This document shows positions 1 through 6,216 of a stretch of DNA of 12,310 nucleotides, piece by piece (positions within the stretch are counted from its first letter, which is position 1; the number at the start of each line of letters is the position of its first letter). The position numbers and the translations under genes were made by a program. This DNA is from an uncultured Clostridia bacterium (GTDB lineage Bacteria > Bacillota > Clostridia > Lachnospirales > Anaerotignaceae), in NCBI GenBank assembly GCA_947036475.1, contig CAMQRG010000042.1, forward strand, positions 1-12,310, read 5' to 3'. A model generated the notes under the pieces. That model saw only the letters and a program-made list of their open reading frames with translations. It made no database searches and was not told the origin of the DNA.

Positions 1-24
1 CTCGGAGATGTGTATAAGAGACAG
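1..24. other. Residual Illumina Nextera adapter (sequencing artefact)
   Basis: The first 24 bases match the 3' part of the Nextera read-2 adapter. Positions 6-24 are exactly the 19-base Tn5 mosaic end (AGATGTGTATAAGAGACAG), and positions 1-5 (CTCGG) continue the adapter on its 5' side. This is not biological sequence, and genuine phage DNA starts at 25. Translating through it gives a false N-terminus beginning MCIRDR on the terminase. Confidence 0.97.
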
Positions 25-25
25 G

Positions 26-1684
26 GACAAGACTGGAAAAATCGTGCCTTTCCGGCTGAACAGCGCGCAAAAGCGGCTTTATGAAACCATCTGCCAGCAG
101 GAAAAGGCGGGAAAGCCGATCCGCGTTGTCATACTAAAAAGCCGGCAAATGGGCTTTTCCACGCTGACGGAGGCACTCATTTACTACCGGACAGCCACGC
201 GGAAGAACGTCAGCAGCTTCATCATCACGCACAAGGACGAAGCAACGGCAAACCTTTTCCGCATGTCAAAACTGTATCAGGAGAAAAACCCTGTCCGCCC
301 GATGCTGAAGAACAGCAACGCAAAGGAGCTTATCTTTGAAAACCCTACGAAAAACGCGCGGGAGAAGGAGAGAAAGCCGGGGCTTAGGAGCAGAATGAAA
401 TGCGCTACGGCAGGCGGGCAGGGGGTAGGGCGTTCGGATACGCTGACGAATGTACACGCCTCCGAGCTTGCCTTTTGGCCCGGGGATATTGCGGAAACGC
501 TGGCGGGGTTAATGCAGGCAGTCCCCAACACGCCGGAAAGCCTTGTCATTATCGAAAGTACGGCGAACGGCTTCAACTTCTTTAAGAAACTTTGGGACGA
601 TGCCGCCGCAGGGCTGAATGATTTTGTACCGTTCTTTGCGGCATGGTACGAAATGGAGGAGTACCGCATGCCCTACTACGGGGAAGAGCTGACAGCAGAG
701 GAAACAGAGCTGAAAGCCGCTTTCGGGCTGGATGACGAACAAATCATGTGGCGGCGGTGGTGCATACGGAACAACTGCGGCGGGGATTTGGAGTATTTCC
801 ACCAGGAATATCCCGCAACGCCGGAAGAAGCATTCATTGCAACGGGTGCGGCGGTATTCAGCAGGGCGGCGATACTGCTGCGGCTGGCGGCGGTGAAGCA
901 GGAGCAGGAGCCGCGCAGAGGACGCTTTGCATACAAAGAGAAAGCGGAAGGATTGAGGCACATTTTGATATGGGACAGTGCTTTTGCGGAAGATGAACGC
1001 GGGGAAATTCTGCTTTTCAAGGAGCCGCAAGCAGGCAGGCCGTATACCATCGGCGGGGATACTGCCGGAGAGGGCAGCGACTACTTTACAGCACAGGTCA
1101 TAGACAACATTACTGGGGAGCAGATGGCGCGGCTGCGCTGGCAGAACTGCGATGAAGACGACTACGCAAAGCAGGTCTATTGTCTGGGCATGTACTACAA
1201 CACTGCCCTGATTGCGCTGGAAGTCAACTTTTCCACGCACCCGCAGAAGGTTCTGGAATACCTGCGGTACCCGCGGCTGTATGTCCGCGAAGTGTTCGAC
1301 ACATACACCGGAAAGCTGCGGCAGTCCTACGGTTTCCGCACAGACGGCATGACGCGGCCTGTGCTGGTGGCAAAGCTGGTTGAGTGTATGCGGGACAACA
1401 TCGGCAGTATCCATGACAGGGATACGCTGGGGGAGGCACTGACCTTTATCCGTAATGAAAAGGGACGCGCCGAGGCGGAAATAAACGAGCATGACGACCT
1501 TTTGCTGGGGCTGGGGATCGCGCTTATGGCGCGGGGACAGCAGACGATGCAGGCGGAGGCAGGCAAGGCGGCGGACGCTGGCGGGAAAAAAGTGAAATGG
1601 CACGCGGATATGTGGGAGGATTATTATAACGCCAATGAGGAAGGGAAAAAGCGTCTTATCATGAAATGGGGAGAGCCCAGTTAA
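26..1684 (+). CDS. terL: Phage terminase large subunit (TerL), 5' partial
   Basis: This is the DNA-packaging motor: an ATPase that drives DNA through the portal and a nuclease that cuts the concatemer. About 552 genuine residues remain, and the real start lies off the contig. Counting from the apparent start at base 8 (the first six residues are adapter), the motifs are in order. A deviant Walker A, KSRQMGFST, lies at 44-52. A Walker B-type strand, VHASELAF, lies at about 149-156, and motif III, ESTANG, at 183-188. The RNase H-like nuclease follows, with likely metal ligands D351 (GGDTAGEGSD), E405 (ALEVNF) and D496/D497 (EHDDLL). The reading frame is open to TAA at 1682-1684. No small terminase is visible; it would lie upstream. 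The stop codon overlaps the first hairpin of the gap that follows. Confidence 0.95.
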   Translation, partial: DKTGKIVPFRLNSAQKRLYETICQQEKAGKPIRVVILKSRQMGFSTLTEALIYYRTATRKNVSSFIITHKDEATANLFRMSKLYQEKNPVRPMLKNSNAKELIFENPTKNAREKERKPGLRSRMKCATAGGQGVGRSDTLTNVHASELAFWPGDIAETLAGLMQAVPNTPESLVIIESTANGFNFFKKLWDDAAAGLNDFVPFFAAWYEMEEYRMPYYGEELTAEETELKAAFGLDDEQIMWRRWCIRNNCGGDLEYFHQEYPATPEEAFIATGAAVFSRAAILLRLAAVKQEQEPRRGRFAYKEKAEGLRHILIWDSAFAEDERGEILLFKEPQAGRPYTIGGDTAGEGSDYFTAQVIDNITGEQMARLRWQNCDEDDYAKQVYCLGMYYNTALIALEVNFSTHPQKVLEYLRYPRLYVREVFDTYTGKLRQSYGFRTDGMTRPVLVAKLVECMRDNIGSIHDRDTLGEALTFIRNEKGRAEAEINEHDDLLLGLGIALMARGQQTMQAEAGKAADAGGKKVKWHADMWEDYYNANEEGKKRLIMKWGEPS

Positions 1685-1725
1685 GCAAAAGCCTCAGATG
1701 TTGCACATCTTCAAGGCTTTTGCTT
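1683..1725 (+). promoter_or_regulatory. Hairpin after terL, 12-bp perfect stem with inner stem
   Basis: AAGCAAAAGCCT (1683-1694) pairs perfectly with AGGCTTTTGCTT (1714-1725). Inside, AGATGT (1696-1701) pairs with ACATCT (1705-1710) around a 3-base loop. It begins in the terL stop codon. No T-run follows, so it is not a classical intrinsic terminator. A processing site, a stabilising mRNA 3' end or a weak terminator are all possible. A different sequence with the same 12-bp geometry stands at the same place in the third repeat copy (10550-10584). Confidence 0.7.
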
Positions 1726-1728
1726 GAG

Positions 1729-1808
1729 GGACAGAGGGATAAACAGACGCGAGCCGCAGAAGCGGCGACGCGCTGTTTTCCTCGGACGGGCAAAGCCCAT
1801 CCTGCGGA
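1729..1808 (+). repeat. Structured intergenic repeat, copy A (short form)
   Basis: This is copy A of a three-copy family. The block at 1729-1748 (GGACAGAGG, then GATAAACAGAC) differs by one base from 10588-10607. AAACAG-A-CGCG (1741-1751) pairs with CGCGCTGTTT (1769-1778), leaving one bulged A. Inside, GCCGC (1753-1757) pairs with GCGGC (1762-1766). The 3' hairpin is GGA-c-GGGC (1784-1791), loop AAA, GCCC-a-TCC (1795-1802), followed by the shared TGCGGA (1803-1808). Copy A lacks the central module of about 55 bases that B and C share. It lies upstream of the recombinase gene in the same orientation. Confidence 0.85.
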
Positions 1809-1816
1809 GTTAAGGC

Positions 1817-1833
1817 GGGGGCTAAACGCCCCC
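1817..1833 (+). promoter_or_regulatory. G-rich hairpin upstream of the recombinase gene
   Basis: GGGGGC (1817-1822) and GCCCCC (1828-1833) form a perfect 6-bp G+C stem around the loop TAAAC. The 69 bases between it and the recombinase start hold no gene I can support. With the hairpin at 1683-1725 and repeat copy A, it makes three or more consecutive hairpins between terL and the recombinase gene. Confidence 0.6.
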
Positions 1834-1902
1834 AGCACCCCAACAACAAACTTAGTTTTCATCAATGACACAAGACAGCGTGACAGGAAGGTGGTGAATG
1901 AA

Positions 1903-2457
1903 TTGAAATATGTGATGCCGATTGAAGATAAAAAAATCATTTCGGATATTGGGGATTACCTCATGGGGCGCAATGAGCGGGATTATGTGCTGTTTATGAC
2001 GGGTATTTATCTGGGGCGGCGTATCAGTGACATTTTGCAGTACCGCGTGCGCGATTTATGGGGGAAGGAGCGCATTGCCATACCGGAGCGCAAGACGGGT
2101 GATACGGTGCTTTTGCCAATCAACCCGCATTTGCAGAAGATATACAGGCAGTATTTCAAGGGCCGGAAGGACTACGAATTTGCTTTCCGGAACAGCAGGA
2201 GCAGGCAGAACAAGCCGATTTCCCGCGTGCGGGTATGGCAGATACTGAATCAGGCGGCTGAGGCGGTCTGCTACAAGGACAGCCTGAGCTGCCACACGCT
2301 GAGAAAGACGTTTGCCTACTGGCTGTATATGGATACTGGCGGCGATATTGTGATGGTGCAGGAGGTTCTGGGGCATGACGACCCAAGCATAACCAGACGC
2401 TACATCGGTATCGACCAGCAGAAGAAGGAAAAGGCAATCAATAATCTGCGGTTTTAG
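1903..2457 (+). CDS. Tyrosine recombinase/integrase, catalytic domain only
   Basis: This enzyme cuts and rejoins DNA at specific sites through a covalent phosphotyrosine. All catalytic residues are visible in the 184-residue product: R40 (GRRISDIL), K64 (PERKTGD), H131 and R134 (CHTLRKTF), H158 (VLGHDDPS) and Y167 (ITRRYIGI). The arm-binding and core-binding N-terminal domains of typical integrases (300-400 residues) are missing. I place the start at TTG 1903, which follows AAGGTGGTGA, a near-consensus ribosome binding site, and gives MKYVMPIEDK. ATG 1915 is a weaker alternative because its spacing is too long. The frame stays open back to 1666 through the repeat, but that extension is non-coding. 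It sits between terL and the scaffold gene. It may integrate the phage or act as a Xer/Cre-like dimer resolvase; I cannot tell which. No att site is recognisable. Confidence 0.88.
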   Translation: MKYVMPIEDKKIISDIGDYLMGRNERDYVLFMTGIYLGRRISDILQYRVRDLWGKERIAIPERKTGDTVLLPINPHLQKIYRQYFKGRKDYEFAFRNSRSRQNKPISRVRVWQILNQAAEAVCYKDSLSCHTLRKTFAYWLYMDTGGDIVMVQEVLGHDDPSITRRYIGIDQQKKEKAINNLRF

Positions 2458-2469
2458 GAGGTGAGGAGC

Positions 2470-2598
2470 ATGAGCAAAAACGGACTGAACATCAGCAGGG
2501 CGGGGAGCATGGAAGTAAAAGCCCCGAAGGGCGCGGACAGCGGCAAAAAGCCCAAAAGCCAGACTGGAAATGATTTGAGGACAGGCAAAGGCAAGTAA
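2470..2598 (+). CDS. Small basic protein of unknown function (42 aa)
   Basis: ATG 2470 follows AGGAGG at 2456-2461 with 8-base spacing, and the frame ends with TAA at 2596-2598. The product is rich in Lys, Gly, Ser and Asn (it ends KGK) and has no hydrophobic segment or recognisable domain. It looks disordered and is probably nucleic-acid binding or a small virion or assembly component. It is compactly placed 12 bases after the recombinase stop and 18 bases before the scaffold gene, each with its own strong ribosome binding site, which is the main evidence that it is real. I do not recognise a family. Confidence 0.6.
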   Translation: MSKNGLNISRAGSMEVKAPKGADSGKKPKSQTGNDLRTGKGK

Positions 2599-2616
2599 AA
2601 AGGAGGACAACAGGAT

Positions 2617-3471
2617 ATGGCAGATTTTAATAGCACATCCGGCGGCATTATGCCGGAAGATACGGCTGGGACCGGCGGCATTGAGGACAATGATTTATGG
2701 GAAGGTTTTTTCGATGATGAGGGAACGGAGCCGGACGGCGGCGAAACTGGCGGGGAGCCGGACAATGGACCCGGCGCGGCTCAGGACGATGGAGGGCAGC
2801 CAGCCGGACAGCAGGGCGGGAGGGCAAGCCTCCCTGATGTTGACGCGGTTGTACAACAGAGGATTGATGCGGCGATTGCCCGCCAGTTCGGCGGCATGAC
2901 AAACCCTTATACGGGGCGGCCGATTACAACGGAGGCGGAGCTTGCCGCCTACCAGCAGGCATTTGCGGCGGAGGAACAGGAACGGCGGCTCAGGGAAAGC
3001 GGCATTGACAGGAATATCCTGAATGACGCAATCAGCGGGCACCCGATTGTGCAGCAGGCTAATGCAATGCTGCATGAACAGCAGCAGAGGCAGGCAAACG
3101 ATTTTATGGCACAGGAGTTTGCCGCGCTTTTGCAGGAGTTCCCGGACTGCGGGCTGAAAGAGGCGCGGGAACTTATGAACACGCCCGAGGGCATGGAAAC
3201 GCTGCGCCTTTGGCAGAGCGGCCCTATCAGCTTAAAAACGGCATACGCGGCAACGCATTTGAATGAAATCAAGGCAAAGCAGAGTAAAGCTGTGCGGCAG
3301 GGCGTTATGAACGAGGTAAACGGCAGGGCGCACCTGCGGCAGACGAACAACGGCGGGCAGGGCGGCGCGGAAATGCCTGCGGAAATCCTGGAGGAATACA
3401 GGACTTTCGACATTGGGAAGGACGACGCGGAACGCCTTGAAATTTGGAAACGCGTCAATGCAAAAGGATAA
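2617..3471 (+). CDS. Putative capsid scaffolding protein
   Basis: This protein likely directs procapsid assembly around the capsid protein and then leaves or is degraded. The 284-residue product begins with an acidic, Gly/Pro-rich disordered stretch (residues 1-73, many D, E and G). The segment NPYTGRPITTEAELAAYQ (96-113) is of a type I associate with scaffold-like proteins of gut Bacillota phages. A long, charged, Gln-rich helical region follows (about 105-235; EEQERRLRESG, MLHEQQQRQ), and then a short C-terminal helical tail after a Gly-rich linker (245-251). The acidic disordered N-terminus plus helical body, placed two genes upstream of the major capsid gene, fits scaffold. ATG 2617 follows AGGAGG at 2601-2606. 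A GP20-like minor structural protein is the alternative. No protease motif is visible. Confidence 0.75.
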   Translation: MADFNSTSGGIMPEDTAGTGGIEDNDLWEGFFDDEGTEPDGGETGGEPDNGPGAAQDDGGQPAGQQGGRASLPDVDAVVQQRIDAAIARQFGGMTNPYTGRPITTEAELAAYQQAFAAEEQERRLRESGIDRNILNDAISGHPIVQQANAMLHEQQQRQANDFMAQEFAALLQEFPDCGLKEARELMNTPEGMETLRLWQSGPISLKTAYAATHLNEIKAKQSKAVRQGVMNEVNGRAHLRQTNNGGQGGAEMPAEILEEYRTFDIGKDDAERLEIWKRVNAKG

Positions 3472-3485
3472 AGGGGGAAACGGAA

Positions 3486-3863
3486 ATGTTCAAAATTCAT
3501 CACAGGGAGATTGACAATGTGGAGCCGTTCTTACCGCTCCCCATTACGGAGGGCGAGGCTTACAGCCTTGGCGAAGCCCTGAAACTTGCGGAGGGCAGGG
3601 CAACGAAATGCGGCGCGGCGGAGCTGCCGGAGTATATTTGTGCCGGCCCTTGCGATGCACTTTATGTTCCGGCGTTTCCGGTACATAAGACAACCGTATT
3701 TGAAGCGGAATATACGGCAAAGCCCGCGGTCGGCGCAAAGGTTACGCTGCATACAGATGGATTGCAGGTCACAGCAACGGCAGGCGGGGCGTTTGAAGTG
3801 CTGGGCGTTGACGAAACGGCACAAACGGCAACAGGGAAATTTGTAGAAATGGCAACGGCATAA
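3486..3863 (+). CDS. Small protein upstream of capsid gene, putative head decoration protein
   Basis: The 125-residue product carries the pattern GEAYSLGEALKLAEGRATKCG (start at residue 23), then PEYI and a run of alternating beta-type residues (VPAFPVHKTTVFEAEY), ending in a small beta-rich domain (KPAVGAKVTLHTDGLQV). Short proteins of this style (GEAL..., PEYI..., VPV...FE) commonly lie just before the major capsid gene in Bacillota phages and are thought to decorate or stabilise the head. The role here is inferred from that and from position. The start is ATG 3486 after a weak AAGGGGG site at about 3471-3477. An in-frame ATG at 3444 would overlap the scaffold gene and lacks a good site. 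Two cysteines (C42, C52) are unusual for a decoration protein. Confidence 0.6.
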   Translation: MFKIHHREIDNVEPFLPLPITEGEAYSLGEALKLAEGRATKCGAAELPEYICAGPCDALYVPAFPVHKTTVFEAEYTAKPAVGAKVTLHTDGLQVTATAGGAFEVLGVDETAQTATGKFVEMATA

Positions 3864-3893
3864 ATAGCGGAACGTATCTGTTCATACAAACGG

Positions 3894-3939
3894 AAAACAA
3901 GTCGGGGGCTTGAAGGCAAAGCCTGAGAACCCCGACTTA
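3894..3939 (+). promoter_or_regulatory. Large hairpin just upstream of the capsid gene
   Basis: In the 100-base gap before the capsid gene, AAGTCGGGG pairs perfectly with CCCCGACTT (9 bp). Inside, AGGC-AAA-GCCT forms a 4-bp apical stem. The internal loop has GA on both strands next to the apical stem, which could form tandem sheared G-A pairs. No T-run follows, so a simple terminator is unlikely. It could be an mRNA processing or stabilising element for the highly expressed capsid message. The AAA-looped GC apical stem resembles the 3' hairpin of the intergenic repeat family, but the rest is unrelated. Confidence 0.65.
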
Positions 3940-3963
3940 GAGCGAGAAAAGGAGTGAATGAGC

Positions 3964-4971
3964 ATGGCGGGAATTATTTTCAGCAAATCAAGCGGCGTGA
4001 ATGATTCGATTTTCGGCAAAAGCCAGGAGCCTATTAAGGCAATCATCATGCAGGCGGTAGAAAGTTTTCAGGAAAAGAGCCTGATTGACAAGCTGTTTTA
4101 CATGGACAAAAGCAAGAACCATTCGGAGAAATACACCATTGAAACCGCGCTGGGCGACTTTTCGCCCGTAGGGGAAAACGGGGCTTACCCTGTGACGGGA
4201 TTTCAGGAAGGTTTTGCGAAGGTTATTGAGCCGGATACATGGAAATCCCAGTTTGCGGTGACACAGGAAATGATTGAGGACGCGAAAATCGGTAAAATCA
4301 AGAGCCGCGTCAAGCAGTTTACGCTTTCCTACAACAGGACGCGTGAAAAATACGGCGCGGGGCTTCTGGCTCTTGGCACGCAAAAGATGATTACATTCGG
4401 CGGCAAGACGTATGACGCGACCTGTGCGGACAAGACCGCGCTGTTTAACGCGGCGCACCCCAGCGCGACAAAGGGGAGCAAGCTGACGCAGAGCAATCTG
4501 TTCAAGGCGGCGTTCAGCCAGGGCGTGATGGATACGATGCAGGAAATGATGCAGAAATTTACGGACGATGACGGGAACCTGCTGAACGTGATGCCGGATA
4601 CGATTATCATTCCCAATTCCGGCGCGCTGAAACGAGCGGTATTTGCGGCGGTCGGTTCGGAGCTTGACCCTGACAGCAGTAATAATGCGTGGAATTTTCA
4701 GGTCGGGCTTTGGAATGTGCTGGTATGGAATTACCTGCCCGCAACGCTGAACGGAAAGCCGTATTTCTTCATGGCGGACAGCCAGTTTTTGCAGGATTAT
4801 ATGTGCCTGCCCTGGATTGACAGGGTACCGCTGGCAGTACGCAGCTACATCGACAACAACACAGACGCGAATGTATTCAGCGGCAGGGCGAGATTTGCGG
4901 CAGGGTTCAACAACTGGCGCGGGATCGCGCTTTGCGGGGAGGGCTTTACGGAGGGAATCACCCTCGCGTAA
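3964..4971 (+). CDS. Major capsid protein (Mu gpT / HK97-fold type)
   Basis: This is the main shell protein of the head. The 335-residue product resembles the Mu gpT-like major head subunit group. It has an N-terminal helical segment (IKAIIMQAVESFQEKSL), a loop segment (KYTIETALGDFSPVGENG), then helices (VTQEMIEDAKIGKI; RTREKYGAGLLAL). The family-typical stretch TFGGKTYD...ALFNAAHPS ends near residue 167, and a beta-rich C-terminal part (PDTIIIPNS, WNVLVWNYLP, NNWRGIALCGEG) follows. The fold assignment is by sequence style, not by structure. Two in-frame ATGs exist, at 3958 and 3964. The AAAAGGAG site ending at 3954 is only 3 bases from the first and 9 from the second, so I choose 3964. Context (scaffold and small head gene upstream, connector downstream) agrees. 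Confidence 0.9.
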   Translation: MAGIIFSKSSGVNDSIFGKSQEPIKAIIMQAVESFQEKSLIDKLFYMDKSKNHSEKYTIETALGDFSPVGENGAYPVTGFQEGFAKVIEPDTWKSQFAVTQEMIEDAKIGKIKSRVKQFTLSYNRTREKYGAGLLALGTQKMITFGGKTYDATCADKTALFNAAHPSATKGSKLTQSNLFKAAFSQGVMDTMQEMMQKFTDDDGNLLNVMPDTIIIPNSGALKRAVFAAVGSELDPDSSNNAWNFQVGLWNVLVWNYLPATLNGKPYFFMADSQFLQDYMCLPWIDRVPLAVRSYIDNNTDANVFSGRARFAAGFNNWRGIALCGEGFTEGITLA

Positions 4972-5113
4972 TGCAAAGGTGGAAACAGACGCGTTCCGGC
5001 GCGGTGAAACCGCTTGAAACGCGCCGTATGGCAGGCTACGCTTGCTGTTGGCCGGCAGTCGCGAAGCGACCGCACGGCTGTTTTCCTCGAAGGAGCAAAG
5101 CCCCTTCTGCGGA
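4969..5113 (+). repeat. Structured intergenic repeat, copy B (long form, left hairpin lost)
   Basis: This is copy B of the family. It starts at the capsid stop with TAATGCAAAGG (4969-4979), only the left arm of the hairpin that opens copy C. AAACAG (4983-4988) and CTGTTT (5078-5083) bracket the element. CGCGTT (4990-4995) pairs with AACGCG (5018-5023) around GCGGT-GAA-ACCGC (5001-5013). The conserved 67-base block at 5023-5089 differs from copy C at two positions only. It holds GCAGGC-TAC-GCTTGC and GTCGC-GAA-GCGAC (5058-5070). The 3' hairpin is GAAGG-a-GC, AAA, GC-c-CCTTC (5089-5107), then TGCGGA. The copy lies upstream of the connector gene in the same orientation. Confidence 0.9.
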
Positions 5114-5118
5114 TTTTA

Positions 5119-5143
5119 TTCGGGAAACGCTTCGTTTCCCGAA
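5119..5143 (+). promoter_or_regulatory. Strong hairpin between copy B and the connector gene
   Basis: TTCGGGAAACG (5119-5129) and CGTTTCCCGAA (5133-5143) form a perfect 11-bp stem with the triloop CTT. It follows directly on repeat copy B. A further small hairpin follows: TTTCG (5155-5159), loop CAAA, CGAAA (5164-5168). It has no counterpart in copies A or C and no T-run. Confidence 0.7.
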
Positions 5144-5184
5144 CCCTTCCGCGGTTTCGCAAACGAAAGAGAGGCGGACTATAC

Positions 5185-5826
5185 ATGACTTGGGACGACC
5201 TGCGCATTACCTGCCTGCAAAAGATTTTTGAAATAAAGGGCGACACGCTGACGCAGGACAGCAACACACAACAGTACATCAAGAGTATGCCTGCCGCCGC
5301 GAATGAAGCAATGCTGATTCTGGCAACGGCGGGGCGGTACATACGCAAATGTACAACGCTGGATTTTGGAAGTACAGACGCACCGAAAGCGGATTTCAGC
5401 ATGGGCGGCTGGAACGGGTACGACCTGAAAAGGCTTGCGCCGGATTTTTACAGCCTGGAGGAAATCTATCACGGCGAGGCGGACGGCTATGGGCTGTATC
5501 AGGATTACCGGACGGAAGGTGCGGGCGTTCTGCTTCTGCCGGAGGGGGCGGGCGGGACATTCCGCATATGGTATAACGCATACCCGCCGAAGGTAACGAA
5601 GGAAATGCCGGGGAATACTGTGATTGAACTGCACCCGGAGGAGGCAAGCATGATCGCGCTCTATATGGCGGGTCAGCTTTACAAGGACGATGACATCAGC
5701 ATAGCCCAGATATACATGAATGAATTTATGACATGGCTGGAAGAACTGAAGCAGAGCGGCAGGACGGCAGACAGCCGGAACAATGGCAACTGCGGCGGGT
5801 TTTACAGTAAATCCGGTTGGAGGTAA
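5185..5826 (+). CDS. Putative head-completion / head-tail adaptor protein
   Basis: The 213-residue product is probably a connector that docks under the portal after packaging (role class of P22 gp4). Its N-terminus is helical, with TCLQKIF followed by YIKSMPAAANEAMLILATAGRY (31-52), a style seen in gp4-like adaptors of Bacillota phages. An aromatic, beta-rich middle follows (FYSLEEIYHG; FRIWYNAYPPKV) and then a C-terminal helical part (HPEEASMIALYMAGQLYKDD). I choose ATG 5185 because AGAGGCGG lies at 5170-5177. The frame is open further upstream to 5014, but that stretch is the structured repeat. It sits between the capsid gene and the accessory DUF4406 gene. The exact family is uncertain. 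Confidence 0.6.
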   Translation: MTWDDLRITCLQKIFEIKGDTLTQDSNTQQYIKSMPAAANEAMLILATAGRYIRKCTTLDFGSTDAPKADFSMGGWNGYDLKRLAPDFYSLEEIYHGEADGYGLYQDYRTEGAGVLLLPEGAGGTFRIWYNAYPPKVTKEMPGNTVIELHPEEASMIALYMAGQLYKDDDISIAQIYMNEFMTWLEELKQSGRTADSRNNGNCGGFYSKSGWR

Positions 5827-5845
5827 TAACGAGGAGGAAGATATT

Positions 5846-6193
5846 ATGTGTAAAGAAATTGGAAAAAGGAAAGCAATGTTGAGCCAGCCGATGGCAGGAC
5901 AGACAGACGAAGAAATTATTGCAACGCGGGAAAAGGCAGTAAAAGCCCTTGAAGAAATGGGCTTTGAGGTTGTTAATACGCTTTTTACTGACGAATGGTA
6001 TGACAAGGAAAACATGGAAAAGCGGGGAGTTGTGCAGATTCCGTTGTGTTTCCTTGCAAAGTCACTGGAAAACATGAGTCTTTGCCACGCGGCATATTTC
6101 TGCAAGGGCTGGGATAATGCCCGCGGCTGCCGTCTGGAACATGAAGCGGCGAAAGCCTATGGCGTGCAGATTATTTACGAATCTGAAATCTAA
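5846..6193 (+). CDS. DUF4406 / nucleoside 2-deoxyribosyltransferase-like protein
   Basis: The 115-residue product has the marks of the DUF4406 branch of the nucleoside 2-deoxyribosyltransferase-like fold: LSQPMAGQTDEEI at 12-24 (cf. the family's ISGPM[TS]G), EMGFEVVN at 37-44, and CKGWDNARGCRLEHEAAKAYG at 86-106. The last includes E98, the expected catalytic Glu region. Full enzymes move deoxyribose between bases; whether this short form is active is unknown. Such genes recur in phages as accessory (moron) genes and may affect nucleotide pools. It has its own GAGGAGG site (5831-5837) and lies 19 bases after the connector gene, amid structural genes where it has no obvious virion role. Its codons look more A-rich than those of its neighbours, hinting at separate origin. 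Confidence 0.85.
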   Translation: MCKEIGKRKAMLSQPMAGQTDEEIIATREKAVKALEEMGFEVVNTLFTDEWYDKENMEKRGVVQIPLCFLAKSLENMSLCHAAYFCKGWDNARGCRLEHEAAKAYGVQIIYESEI

Positions 6194-6216
6194 ATTGACC
6201 GAAAAGGGGCGGTAGC

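Noticed and set aside
509..1603. Long reading frame on the minus strand (364 codons) opposite terL
   Set aside because: It is antisense to a gene with all terminase motifs intact, has an unusual composition rich in His, Arg, Pro and Leu, and has no ribosome binding site; it reflects codon bias of the real gene.
1683..1725. Classical intrinsic terminator after terL
   Set aside because: The stem is good, but no T-run follows it here or at the equivalent hairpin at 10550-10584.
1720..1745. Sigma-70 promoter in the repeat (TTGCTT ... GATAAA)
   Set aside because: The spacing between the candidate boxes is far shorter than about 17 bases, and the same is true in copy C.
1666..1902. N-terminal extension of the recombinase through repeat A
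   Set aside because: It translates hairpins and repeat DNA and starts inside terL; the near-consensus ribosome binding site before TTG 1903 fits better.
1685..1902. tRNA gene or attachment site next to the recombinase
   Set aside because: No cloverleaf with T-loop consensus and no direct repeat suitable as an att core could be found by eye.
5014..5184. N-terminal extension of the connector gene through repeat B
   Set aside because: It is Arg/Lys-rich translation of structured repeat sequence with no ribosome binding site; ATG 5185 has one.
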